Positions 1-6,668 of a stretch of 6,906 bases of DNA are shown here, piece by piece. Source of the DNA: Anaerolineales bacterium UBA3905 (GTDB taxonomy: Bacteria > Chloroflexota > Anaerolineae > Caldilineales > Caldilineaceae); assembly GCA_002391565.1 (NCBI GenBank), contig DGFH01000062.1, positions 1 through 6,906 on the forward strand, written 5' to 3'. A program made the position numbers and the translations under genes. Within the stretch, counting starts at the first letter, position 1, and the number at the start of each line of letters is the position of its first letter. The notes below the pieces were generated by a model. It made no database searches. It had not been told where the DNA came from and saw only the letters and a list, made by a program, of their open reading frames with translations.

Positions 1-741
1 CAGCATGTCGTTGGGGACAAGTTCACGGCTCTGGTAGTAGCTGGCGGGGTCGTTCGGTTGCAGCACGCGCAGGCGATCCTTGATGGTGATGCCGGGCGTC
101 ACAATCAGGAAGCCGCGCGTAAACTTCTTGCTGGTGGGGCGGCGCACGGCGTTGACCGTCTGCCAGGCGATGATCATCGCCATCACCGTGGTCTTGCCCG
201 CGCCGGTCGCCAGCTTCAGCGCCAGCCGCATCAACTCGGGGTTGGCGTCGTGGTTGGCGTTCTCCAGATGCTCCAGAAAGCCCTTGCCGAACCTGTCGGT
301 GGGTGCGACCTCGGTCAGCCAGATCAGCGTTTCGACCGCCTCGATCTGGCAGAAAAAGGGGCGAAAGCTGTTGAAGGGGTGATGTCGCCAGTGCTGGAGC
401 AGACGCGCGGTCTCCGGCGTCACGCCCCACCGCGACGGGTCTTCGATTGCCCGCCACTGATCGACGCGCTGGCGCAGGTTGTTGATGATCGGCGTGGGGT
501 CATATTGCTGCTTTGCGGTCGAAATGCCGACGCCCTCATCGAAGATCAACTGCTGTTGGCTGGCTGGCGCCTTGCGCTTGCGCGGCTTGGGCACCGGTGT
601 AATGAACTCCGCACGCCGGCGGCGCTCGATGATCTGTTGGGTCGGCTGCCCCTGGCTGTCCAGTTCCCAGTGTCGCCCAGGATAAGCGTAGGGAGAATTG
701 AGGATGGGGTGCTCGAAGAACGTTTGATTCATCGTTGGCAT
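1..741 (-). CDS. Type III restriction Res-like / superfamily II DEAD-box helicase (N-terminal part, cut by window edge)
   Basis: The frame runs without a stop from ATG at 741 to the left edge (247 codons seen). A Walker A motif, ATGAGKTT, lies at residues 178-185 and is followed by a hydrophobic helix (VMAMIIAW), as in helicase motif I. Just after it is FLIVTPGITIKDRL (211-224), matching motif Ia of type III Res subunits. The first ~175 residues are the family-specific N-terminal part: HPILNSPYAYPGRHWEL (11-27), a basic PKPRKRK patch (51-57), ETARLLQHWRHH (110-121) and RPFFCQIEAVETLIWLTE (127-144). From memory this matches large (about 1000 residue) proteins annotated as BPTD_3080-type or type III restriction endonucleases. 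The DEAD/DEAH box, helicase C domain and nuclease lie outside the window. A role in ATP-driven DNA translocation and defence is inferred from family. The start is uncertain: ATG at 741 or 732 suits the family, the Shine-Dalgarno is weak (GAGAAAG), and the frame stays open upstream to 1215. Confidence 0.85.
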   Translation of the reverse strand, partial: MPTMNQTFFEHPILNSPYAYPGRHWELDSQGQPTQQIIERRRRAEFITPVPKPRKRKAPASQQQLIFDEGVGISTAKQQYDPTPIINNLRQRVDQWRAIEDPSRWGVTPETARLLQHWRHHPFNSFRPFFCQIEAVETLIWLTEVAPTDRFGKGFLEHLENANHDANPELMRLALKLATGAGKTTVMAMIIAWQTVNAVRRPTSKKFTRGFLIVTPGITIKDRLRVLQPNDPASYYQSRELVPNDML

Positions 742-1098
742 GGAGCTGCTTTCTCGCAGCAATCTGGAAAGAAAATATTCGGATTCTATCAGGTGGAATC
801 CGCACGGTTGGCGGCGATTCGTGCAGTCGTTGGCTTTCATCAATTTTGCCATACGGTTAGTGTACAGTGAAATCTGTCGGTTGGTGCACCGTGTCCCGAG
901 CTGGCTGCTGTGGCGGCAAAGGGTGCGTCCACACCGTAGCGTAGCTCGCCGATCAGCTATGAGCCTTTCCCTTTTTCCAAAAAAGTTTTGAAACGATCTT
1001 CCAGCATGGCTTGAAATTTCAAACCCGTACACCAATTGCTTCATACTGCTCACTATACTGATTGCCAGGTTGAAAATTGCAGTTGCGCCTTTTGCGCC

Positions 1099-1130
1099 CT
1101 CCATGGTACGTGTCATGATGTGACATGGAG
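1099..1130. promoter_or_regulatory. Inverted repeat, candidate operator upstream of the Kelch gene
   Basis: CTCCAT (1099-1104) pairs with ATGGAG (1125-1130), and inside it TGTCA (1111-1115) pairs with TGACA (1121-1125) around a 5-base spacer. The TGTCA-N5-TGACA core has the shape of a small dimeric regulator site. The outer arms extend it into a bulged hairpin if transcribed. A poor sigma70-like pair (GTGACA 1120-1125, TAACCT 1142-1147, 16 bases apart) overlaps its right arm, which would suit repression of the Kelch gene, but that promoter match is weak. No regulator gene is visible nearby. Confidence 0.3.
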
Positions 1131-1193
1131 CAGCCTGCACATAACCTGCTAACCCGGTGATCAGTAATTGTAGATTCTCATGATTCTCTGCCA

Positions 1194-1202
1194 GGAAAGG
1201 AG
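1194..1202 (+). promoter_or_regulatory. Ribosome binding site of the Kelch gene
   Basis: GGAAAGGAG lies 9 bases before ATG 1212. It fixes this start, which also gives a complete signal peptide. Confidence 0.75.
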
Positions 1203-1211
1203 CGTTCGGCG

Positions 1212-3695
1212 ATGTTCACCACACGTGCGCTGCGCCCTCTTGTTGTCATCCTGATCGTGGTGCTGCTGTTGAGCGGCATTGCGCGGGCAGACAGCACATC
1301 GTTCCGCGCTGCCATTGCGCTGATCGGACACACCGCCACGCACCTGTTGGACGGGCGCGTGTTGGTGACAGGCGGCGACGGCGCCAACACACGCTTGTAC
1401 CATCCTGGTTTACCCAATGCACAAACTGGTCCGCCCTTGAGCACGCCGCGCCATCGTCATACAGCCACCTTGTTGCTCACCGGTGAGGTGCTGGTCGTTG
1501 GCGGTCTGGATGCTGGCGACGCCGCGCTTGCCGCCAGTGAACGTTTCGACCCGCTCACCAACCAGTGGCGAACGGCTGGTTCGCTCGCTGTTGCGCGCGC
1601 CGGCCATACGGCGACGCTGCTGGCGGATGGTACGGTGTTGGTGGCGGGCGGTGAGGATAGCGCAGGGAATGCTGTTGCGACGGTGGAACGCTACGATCCG
1701 ACCCAGGATCGCTGGACAACAGTGGCGCCGCTGGCGTTGGCGCGCACCGGTCACACCGCCACGCTGCTGCCCGATGGCCGTGTGGCCGTGATCGGCGGAC
1801 GCAACCAGACTGGCGTTCTATCCAGTATCGAACTGTTCGACCCGAACACCGGCGTCTGGACGACGGCTGTTTTCGATTTGCAGACGCCCCGCTTCGACCA
1901 CACGGCGACGCTGCACCCTGGTGGGCAGATTGTCGTCGTCGGCGGGAGCAATCGCTTCGACCAGCCGCTGGCAAGTGTGGAGGTGGTCAATCCGGCGAGC
2001 GGCGTCACGGCAGGACCGGCGCTGACGACGGCGCGCACCGGTCACACCGCCAGCCTGCGTCCCGACGGCGCGTTGATCGTCGCTGGTGGGTTGGGGCCGG
2101 CGGCGCTAGATGCGGTGGAGGCGTGGCTGCCAGACGCGGCGGCGTGGACGTCACTCGATCCGCTGACGACGCCGCGCCAGCGCCATACGGCGACGGTGCT
2201 GCCCGGCGGCGCGGTGCTGTTCGTGGGCGGCCAGATGGCTGGCGCTGATGCAGAATGGCTGAGCGCCCCGTCTGGCGGCTGGCAGGCGCGCACCGGGCCA
2301 GGCATTGGCCGTGGCGGTCACACGGCGACACTCCTACACGATGGCACGGTGCTGGTGACAGGCGGGCTGGCTGGCATCGATCTGGTGGCCGTTAGCGAAC
2401 GGTATAACCCGGCGACAGGCGCCTGGCAGACGGCCGGCGCAATCAAGGAGGTGCGATACGGGCACACAGCGACGCTGCTGGCCGATGGTTCTGTGTTGAT
2501 TGCAGGGGGCGCCAAGCGCGGCCCCATCCTGAAATCGGTTGAACGCTATGACCCAATAACAGACGCCTGGCGCCTGGTGGCATCCATGCAGTCGCCGCGA
2601 GGCGGACATACGGCGACCCTGTTGGCGGATGGGGATGTGCTGGTTGTCGGCGGCAGCGACGCGATCGCTCAGCGACTGGCTGCTCCGAACGCCGACGCCA
2701 GCAGCCAATCGGCGGAGCGTTACGACCCGGCCACGAATGTCTGGCAAAGCGTCGCCGCGCCCAACGCGCCGCGAGTCGATCATACGGCCACGTTGCTGCC
2801 CGATGGGCGCGTGCTGGTCGTGGGCGGCAACGGCGCAGGCCTTACGGCATCCAACGCCGCCGAAGTGTACGATCCGGCTGCTAACCAGTGGCAGATAACC
2901 GGCGCCATGAGCGCTCTGCGCGCACATCACACGGCCACGTTGCTGCCGGATGGCCGCGTGTTGGTGGCCGGCGGTCTCGATCCGCTTGATGAGAATTTCA
3001 CGATTCTGGCGACGGCCGAGGTCTTCAATCCGGCAACGAACACATGGCAGACTGTCGCCGCGCTGCCTGCGCCGCGTCAGTATCATCGCGCCACCCTGCT
3101 GCCGCATGGCGAGGTGCTGCTGATTGGCGGCGAAAATCGCAGTGGTCTGCTGACCAGCGCCGAACTATACGACCCGCTCACCGATGGCTGGCGGACGTTG
3201 CCTGTGCGTGCTGCGGGGCGCATCCTTCACACGGTGACGCTACTGCTTGACGGGCAGGTGCTGGTTGCAGGCGGGTTAGGACAGGCCGGAACGCTGGACG
3301 ATGCATTTGCCTATGCGCCTGCTGCTGTTATCCAGGCGCCAACGTTGACATCTGCTGTGCTTGACGACCAGGCGCAGGTTGCTGTGCGCGGCAGCGGCTT
3401 CCGACCGGCAGCCAGCGCTTCCGGCGACGCCACGCACCAGTCGGCCACGAATGCGCCGCTGGTGCAGTTGCGTCACCTGGACAGCGAACGGCTGGTCTAT
3501 CCGGGTCAGGCAAAGGGCTGGCTTTTCAATAGCAGCGCAATCACAACGACGACGCTGATCAGCACGCCGGCGCTGCTCAACGGCCCGGTGGTGGCGACGG
3601 TCTTTGTCAACGGCGCGGCTGCCATGTCCCGTTTCCTGACCGACAACCCACCGGCAGAGGAGCAGCAGCTCTATCTGCCGGTGGTGATGCGGTAA
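1212..3695 (+). CDS. Secreted Kelch-repeat beta-propeller protein
   Basis: This 827-residue protein is probably exported and acts outside the membrane. Its partner or ligand is unknown. Residues 1-26 form a signal peptide: basic start, hydrophobic core LVVILIVVLLLSGI, then A-R-A before Asp27. Fourteen Kelch-type repeats follow, each with a core like GHTATLLADGTVLVAGG. The core His residues are at 40, 83, 132, 181, 230, 278, 325, 370, 418, 467, 524, 573, 625 and 673, a period near 48 residues. Most are followed by a Y/F-D/N-P-x-T-x-x-W strand. Fourteen blades would suit two seven-bladed propellers (inference). Residues ~708-809 look like an Ig/IPT-type domain with GSGF (727-730) and SATNAPLVQL (744-753), a combination I associate with C-terminal domains of galactose-oxidase-like Kelch proteins. 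The protein ends with a Pro/Glu linker and YLPVVMR. It has no Cys at all, so it cannot form the Cys-Tyr copper cofactor of galactose oxidase; a binding or scaffold role is likelier than oxidation. Confidence 0.93.
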   Translation: MFTTRALRPLVVILIVVLLLSGIARADSTSFRAAIALIGHTATHLLDGRVLVTGGDGANTRLYHPGLPNAQTGPPLSTPRHRHTATLLLTGEVLVVGGLDAGDAALAASERFDPLTNQWRTAGSLAVARAGHTATLLADGTVLVAGGEDSAGNAVATVERYDPTQDRWTTVAPLALARTGHTATLLPDGRVAVIGGRNQTGVLSSIELFDPNTGVWTTAVFDLQTPRFDHTATLHPGGQIVVVGGSNRFDQPLASVEVVNPASGVTAGPALTTARTGHTASLRPDGALIVAGGLGPAALDAVEAWLPDAAAWTSLDPLTTPRQRHTATVLPGGAVLFVGGQMAGADAEWLSAPSGGWQARTGPGIGRGGHTATLLHDGTVLVTGGLAGIDLVAVSERYNPATGAWQTAGAIKEVRYGHTATLLADGSVLIAGGAKRGPILKSVERYDPITDAWRLVASMQSPRGGHTATLLADGDVLVVGGSDAIAQRLAAPNADASSQSAERYDPATNVWQSVAAPNAPRVDHTATLLPDGRVLVVGGNGAGLTASNAAEVYDPAANQWQITGAMSALRAHHTATLLPDGRVLVAGGLDPLDENFTILATAEVFNPATNTWQTVAALPAPRQYHRATLLPHGEVLLIGGENRSGLLTSAELYDPLTDGWRTLPVRAAGRILHTVTLLLDGQVLVAGGLGQAGTLDDAFAYAPAAVIQAPTLTSAVLDDQAQVAVRGSGFRPAASASGDATHQSATNAPLVQLRHLDSERLVYPGQAKGWLFNSSAITTTTLISTPALLNGPVVATVFVNGAAAMSRFLTDNPPAEEQQLYLPVVMR
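1326..3275 (+). repeat. Fourteen intragenic Kelch-blade repeats
   Basis: A module encoding H-T-A-T-L-L-x-D-G-x-V-L-V-x-G-G recurs 14 times at roughly 135-170-base intervals. Blades 11 (from 2781) and 12 (from 2928) share 15 of 16 core residues from the His to the GG, yet their codons differ at many synonymous positions. This points to selection on the protein rather than a very recent DNA duplication. Blades 1, 5, 6 and 7 have lost much of the D-P-x-T-x-x-W strand. Confidence 0.9.
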
Positions 3696-3702
3696 TTACA
3701 TT

Positions 3703-3734
3703 GCCTACGCCAGGACAATTTTGAAGGTGTAGGC
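3703..3734 (+). terminator. Candidate stem-loop just after the Kelch stop codon
   Basis: GCCTACGCC (3703-3711) can pair with GGTGTAGGC (3726-3734) over 9 bp with one G-U wobble and a 14-base loop. It begins 8 bases after the Kelch TAA. There is no T-run after it, so it is not a standard intrinsic terminator. It also lies almost entirely inside the last codons of the convergent fucosidase, so the pairing may be accidental. Confidence 0.3.
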
Positions 3735-5147
3735 GTGTTCACAGGGCTTGTCAGCGGGCAACGAAATCTTCATGCCGTCGGGCGTGATTGACCATGCAAG
3801 ATGTGCTGGTGAGCCTAGCAGAGTCACGTCAGCAACGCGCTTGGTCAAGTAGGGCGAGTTGGCGCCTAACGCCTGGATCGTTGCACTCTCACCGGGCCAG
3901 GCCAGGCAGATTGCGTAGAGGGCGTCGCCTTTGGTCGTGAAACGGAAGTCTTGCGCTGTGAAGGGCGCCCGTTGTGTATCGGTGAAGGCGCCCTCCTGGA
4001 CTTCTGTTGGGCCTTCGCCGTAGATGCGCCAGGGGCGCGTGCCGTAGATCGCTTCGCCGTTGACGGCTAACCAGCGCCCGATTTCACGCAAGATGTCCTG
4101 TTCTGGCTCTGGAATCGTGCCATCGGCGCGTGGTCCGATGTTGAGTAGCAGCGCGCCGTTTTTGCTGACCACGTCGACCAGGTCCTGAATCAGCGATTCG
4201 GCGCTCTTATAGTCTTGTGGCACGACGTGACTCCAGGAGTTTTTGGAGACCGATGTGTCGTTCTGCCAGAGTTGCGGGCGAATGTAGTTCAGTTGTCCAC
4301 GCTCGATATCGAGCACGGCTGTTCCCTCCGCGAAGGCAGTGTATTTGTAGTTGATGGCAACGCCCTTACCCCATTCTTCACCGCGATTGTAGTAATGGGC
4401 AGCAAAGCGCTGCAGGTATGCTGGAAACGCGGCATGACCGATCCACCAGTCGAACCAGACAAGTTGCGGTTGATATTTGTCAACCAGTTCGATGGTGCGC
4501 GCCAGCCAATCTTCCAGATACTCGGCGGTGGGATAGGGGTGCGAATCCAGCGCCGGTGTGTTCTGCTGCGTGCCGTCGCAATCTTCATGCTGCACAGCAG
4601 GGCCATAGAAGTCGGCATAAGCAGGGTCTTGCACGTCGGAAGGGAAGTTGCGTCCACCATTCATGAACCACCAGTGTTCGGCGCGGTGCGTCGAGACGCC
4701 AAACACCATCCCACGTGCACGTACAGCCTGCGCCAGCTCACCTACAATGTCGCGGCGTGGCCCCATGTGCACTGCAGTCCAGCGCGAGGTGGAGCAGTCA
4801 TACATGGCGAAACCATCGTGGTGTTCTGCCACCGGCACGACAAAGCGCGCGCCGGCTTCCTCAAATAACGCCGCCCACGCATGTGGATCGAACTTTTCGG
4901 CGCGGAACATTGGGATGAAATCCTTATAGCCAAATTGGGTGTGTGGGCCGTAGGTCTTGAGGTGATGTTCGTACTCCGGCGACCCCTGGATGTACATATT
5001 GCGCGGATACCATTCATTGGAAAACGCTGGCACCGCATAGACGCCCCAGTGGATAAAAATGCCGAATTTACCGTCGATATACCAGTCAGGAATCTCGTAT
5101 TGTTTGAGCGATTCCCAGGTCGGTGAGAATTTTGATGTTGTGGTCAC
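3705..5147 (-). CDS. GH29 alpha-L-fucosidase (second of tandem pair)
   Basis: This 480-residue enzyme should hydrolyse terminal alpha-L-fucose by the retaining GH29 mechanism. The (beta/alpha)8-like domain opens with KFGIFIHWGVYAVPAF (27-42) and NEWYPRNMY (44-52). It carries EHHDGF (108-113), whose His pair binds fucose in the family, and VWFDWW (230-235), where Asp233 fits the nucleophile. SKNGALLLNIGPRADGTIPE (328-347) is the usual closing block of the domain. The acid/base is less certain; Glu282 in LDIERG is the best candidate by position. Residues ~375-480 form the C-terminal beta-sandwich. No signal peptide or membrane segment is seen, so it is probably cytoplasmic. The start is GTG, supported by GGAG six bases before it. 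It lies 105 bases downstream of the other fucosidase on the same strand and ends 9 bases from the convergent Kelch stop. The active-site wording differs clearly from its neighbour (WFDWW versus WNDIAYP), so the two are not a recent duplication. Confidence 0.95.
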   Translation of the reverse strand: MTTTSKFSPTWESLKQYEIPDWYIDGKFGIFIHWGVYAVPAFSNEWYPRNMYIQGSPEYEHHLKTYGPHTQFGYKDFIPMFRAEKFDPHAWAALFEEAGARFVVPVAEHHDGFAMYDCSTSRWTAVHMGPRRDIVGELAQAVRARGMVFGVSTHRAEHWWFMNGGRNFPSDVQDPAYADFYGPAVQHEDCDGTQQNTPALDSHPYPTAEYLEDWLARTIELVDKYQPQLVWFDWWIGHAAFPAYLQRFAAHYYNRGEEWGKGVAINYKYTAFAEGTAVLDIERGQLNYIRPQLWQNDTSVSKNSWSHVVPQDYKSAESLIQDLVDVVSKNGALLLNIGPRADGTIPEPEQDILREIGRWLAVNGEAIYGTRPWRIYGEGPTEVQEGAFTDTQRAPFTAQDFRFTTKGDALYAICLAWPGESATIQALGANSPYLTKRVADVTLLGSPAHLAWSITPDGMKISLPADKPCEHAYTFKIVLA

Positions 5148-5153
5148 AATGAT

Positions 5154-5157
5154 CTCC
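5154..5157 (-). promoter_or_regulatory. Ribosome binding site deciding a GTG start
   Basis: On the minus strand GGAG stands six bases before GTG at 5147. No in-frame ATG is near, so the GTG start of the fucosidase rests on this site and on the normal distance to the FIHWG motif. Confidence 0.65.
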
Positions 5158-5175
5158 GATGATTCAGATTTGTGG

Positions 5176-5194
5176 GTGCGGCTTGTCGCCGCAC
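5176..5194 (-). other. Perfect 7-bp stem-loop between the two fucosidase genes
   Basis: GTGCGGC (5176-5182) and GCCGCAC (5188-5194) form a perfect GC-rich stem around a 5-base loop. There is no T-run on the minus strand after it, so it is unlikely to terminate. It may be a REP-like palindrome or an intercistronic structure affecting mRNA stability between the two cistrons. Confidence 0.5.
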
Positions 5195-5201
5195 ACGCTG
5201 G

Positions 5202-5235
5202 TTGTCAAAACATGAGTTGATTGTCAAAGAACATG
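5202..5235. repeat. Imperfect direct repeat in the fucosidase intergenic gap
   Basis: TTGTCAAAACATG (5202-5214) is repeated as TTGTCAAAGAACATG (5221-5235), 19 bases apart. Read on the minus strand each copy contains TTGACA, but no -10 element follows at the right distance. The copies could bind a protein side by side or be the trace of a small duplication. Confidence 0.45.
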
Positions 5236-5252
5236 CCTGTTGCGAGCTTCAT

Positions 5253-6647
5253 CTACGCTGGACAGAAATCTGGCGCTGGCGAGATGCGCAGCGCGTGTGC
5301 AGGCGACGCAGGGAGAGCATCTGCCAGTGTCACCGCCACGCCGTCGTCGGTTGTACGCCAGCCGGCCGGTGTGGAAGCGCCGAGCAACTCAATCGTCGTG
5401 TCGGATGCACAACGTAGCCCCTTGATCTCGAATGTCTGTTCATCCGGTGTGGCGAGCAGCGTGGCGTAGAGATCGCCTTCCTTGTGCGTGAAGCGCACAT
5501 CTATACCGGCGTCGGTCTTCCCATCGGCCACGATCCAGGGATGTGTGTCGAAGATAGCGGCGCCATTGACATCCAGCCACTCACCCAAGCCCAGCAGGCG
5601 CTGGCGTTGTAAATCGGGGATGGTTCCATCCGCCATAGGGCCAACGTTGAGGAGCAGGTTGCCGTTCTTGCTCACAATGTCTACGAACGAACGCACCAGG
5701 TTTTCGACGGTCAGGTGCTGCGCCGGTCCTTCGTTGCGATTGTAGCCAAAGGAGGCGCCAATGCCGCGACACGACTCCCACTTTTTCGCCCGGATTTCAG
5801 GAAATGAAGCGTATTCTGGCGTTTCGAAGTCATAGAAGTTATCGGTGACGATGTTGCCGTCGGCGCCGAGTTGGAAGGCTTGTGTGAAGCGATTGTTGAT
5901 TACACCTTCAGGCAGCTTGTTGTAATACTCTGCAAAGAGCACGTTGAGATCGGTGGCGACTGGATAGGCAATGTCATTCCAAAGGATCATTGTCTGGTAG
6001 CGGTCGATCAATTCACGCCAGTGGGCGTTTGCATAATCAACGTAAGCCGGCGTTTGTGGCACAGCCTTGGGGATGTCGGCGATGTGTTGGATCACAGTGT
6101 CGTTGAACGTCCAGTCTAGCCCGCCAGAATAATAGAGTGCTGCGGTCAGTCCGCGTGCGCGCATGGCGTCCATGAAGTCACCCACCAGGTCGCGGCGCGC
6201 ATGATAGTCGGCAATGAATGGGTTGGGCGTGTGGCTGGGCCAGAGCGTGAAGCCGTCGTGATGCTTGGTTGTGAGCACGGCGTAGCGGGCATGGACGCGC
6301 TGAAACAGCGTCGCCCAATCATCGGGGCGCCACTGTTCGGCAGCGGCGTTGAAATGCGGCGCAAAGTCGAAGTAGCTGAAGCGCTCGCCATATGTTTCAT
6401 GATGGTGGCGTTGCGTCGGGCTGTTGGCGATGCGCAGCGAATTCATGTACCACTCAGCGTATGGATTGTTGGCAAACCATGCGCTCCAGTCACCGGTCGC
6501 CAGGATGTCGCTCAGCTCACCCGCTAATGGCGCCCAGGCCGGGACCGAATAAAGCCCCCAGTGAATGAAGATGCCCAGTTTAGCGTTGTCGAACCATGCC
6601 GGCAGCGGATGGGTTTCGACGGATGCGCGTGTTGGCAAATAGTGCAT
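5253..6647 (-). CDS. GH29 alpha-L-fucosidase, Thermotoga maritima-like (first of tandem pair)
   Basis: This 464-residue enzyme closely follows the T. maritima alpha-L-fucosidase as I remember it. Motifs in order: AKLGIFIHWGLYSVPAW (22-38), AEWYMNS (64-70), KHHDGF (128-133), ILWNDIAYP (221-229), KKWESCRGIGASFGYNRNEG (288-307) and SKNGNLLLNVGPMADGTIPD (326-345). Asp225 aligns with the known nucleophile (Asp224 in T. maritima) and Glu291 in the KWE motif with its acid/base (Glu266). His29, His129 and His130 match fucose-binding residues. The catalytic set is therefore complete and the broad-specificity GH29-A group is likely. Residues ~370-460 form a C-terminal beta-sandwich. There is no signal peptide, so the substrate must be imported, which suits the MFS transporter gene just upstream. 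The ATG start follows AGAGGA by four bases and gives the normal distance to FIHWG. The 5' side directly abuts an aldo/keto reductase remnant in the same frame, separated by one TGA. Confidence 0.96.
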   Translation of the reverse strand: MHYLPTRASVETHPLPAWFDNAKLGIFIHWGLYSVPAWAPLAGELSDILATGDWSAWFANNPYAEWYMNSLRIANSPTQRHHHETYGERFSYFDFAPHFNAAAEQWRPDDWATLFQRVHARYAVLTTKHHDGFTLWPSHTPNPFIADYHARRDLVGDFMDAMRARGLTAALYYSGGLDWTFNDTVIQHIADIPKAVPQTPAYVDYANAHWRELIDRYQTMILWNDIAYPVATDLNVLFAEYYNKLPEGVINNRFTQAFQLGADGNIVTDNFYDFETPEYASFPEIRAKKWESCRGIGASFGYNRNEGPAQHLTVENLVRSFVDIVSKNGNLLLNVGPMADGTIPDLQRQRLLGLGEWLDVNGAAIFDTHPWIVADGKTDAGIDVRFTHKEGDLYATLLATPDEQTFEIKGLRCASDTTIELLGASTPAGWRTTDDGVAVTLADALPASPAHALRISPAPDFCPA

Positions 6648-6651
6648 GATG

Positions 6652-6657
6652 TCCTCT
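6652..6657 (-). promoter_or_regulatory. Ribosome binding site of the first fucosidase, made from reductase-derived codons
   Basis: Minus-strand AGAGGA lies four bases before ATG 6647. The same bases read as Glu-Glu-Asp codons in the frame of the upstream aldo/keto reductase remnant, so the signal seems to have been borrowed from former coding sequence. Confidence 0.6.
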
Positions 6658-6668
6658 TCGTTGGTTGT

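Larger units (their letters stand above)
742..1211. other. Divergent intergenic region without a convincing gene
   Basis: These 470 bases separate the minus-strand restriction-like gene from the plus-strand Kelch gene and must carry both promoters. By eye the stretch is more AT-rich than the genes. It holds a 12-bp perfect palindrome (TTGAAATTTCAA, 1011-1022), an isolated -10-like TATACT (1054-1059) without a good -35, a 7-bp direct repeat TTGCGCC (1083-1089 and 1092-1098), and a larger dyad at 1099-1130. A plus-strand open frame at 740-991 has no ribosome site and no family resemblance. On the minus strand the frame of the restriction-like gene remains open through the whole region, but its translation is rich in Arg, Ser and Cys and does not look like a folded protein. 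I see no tRNA, insertion sequence or CRISPR. Confidence 0.6.

Noticed and set aside
58..870. Plus-strand open frame of 270 codons
   Set aside because: It lies antisense to the restriction-like gene, whose Walker A and family motifs are clear. Its translation has no recognisable domain and no ribosome site.
740..991. Plus-strand open frame of 83 codons in the intergenic region
   Set aside because: It begins inside the start of the opposing gene, lacks a Shine-Dalgarno, and its Arg/Ser/Trp-rich translation looks random.
964..1014. Minus-strand 16-codon frame reading MLEDRFKTFLEKGKGS
   Set aside because: It looks protein-like and could be a fragment, but it has no ribosome site and is too short to assign. 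The next frame after its TAG gives no clear continuation.
1031..1059. Possible promoter with TTGCTT and TATACT before the Kelch gene
   Set aside because: The -10-like box is good, but the -35-like box would be only about 12 bases away, too close for a sigma70 promoter.
2334..3107. Minus-strand open frame of 257 codons inside the Kelch gene
   Set aside because: It is the antisense shadow of the Kelch repeats; its own regularity only mirrors them.
1326..3275. Kelch repeats as a galactose oxidase
   Set aside because: The layout is similar, but the protein has no cysteine, so the Cys-Tyr copper cofactor cannot form.
4215..4868. Plus-strand open frame of 217 codons opposite the downstream fucosidase
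   Set aside because: It is antisense to a gene with full GH29 motifs and shows no ribosome site or domain of its own.
5190..5235. TTGACA boxes on the minus strand as a promoter for the downstream fucosidase
   Set aside because: No acceptable -10 element follows at 16-18 bases, so the two genes more likely share a transcript.
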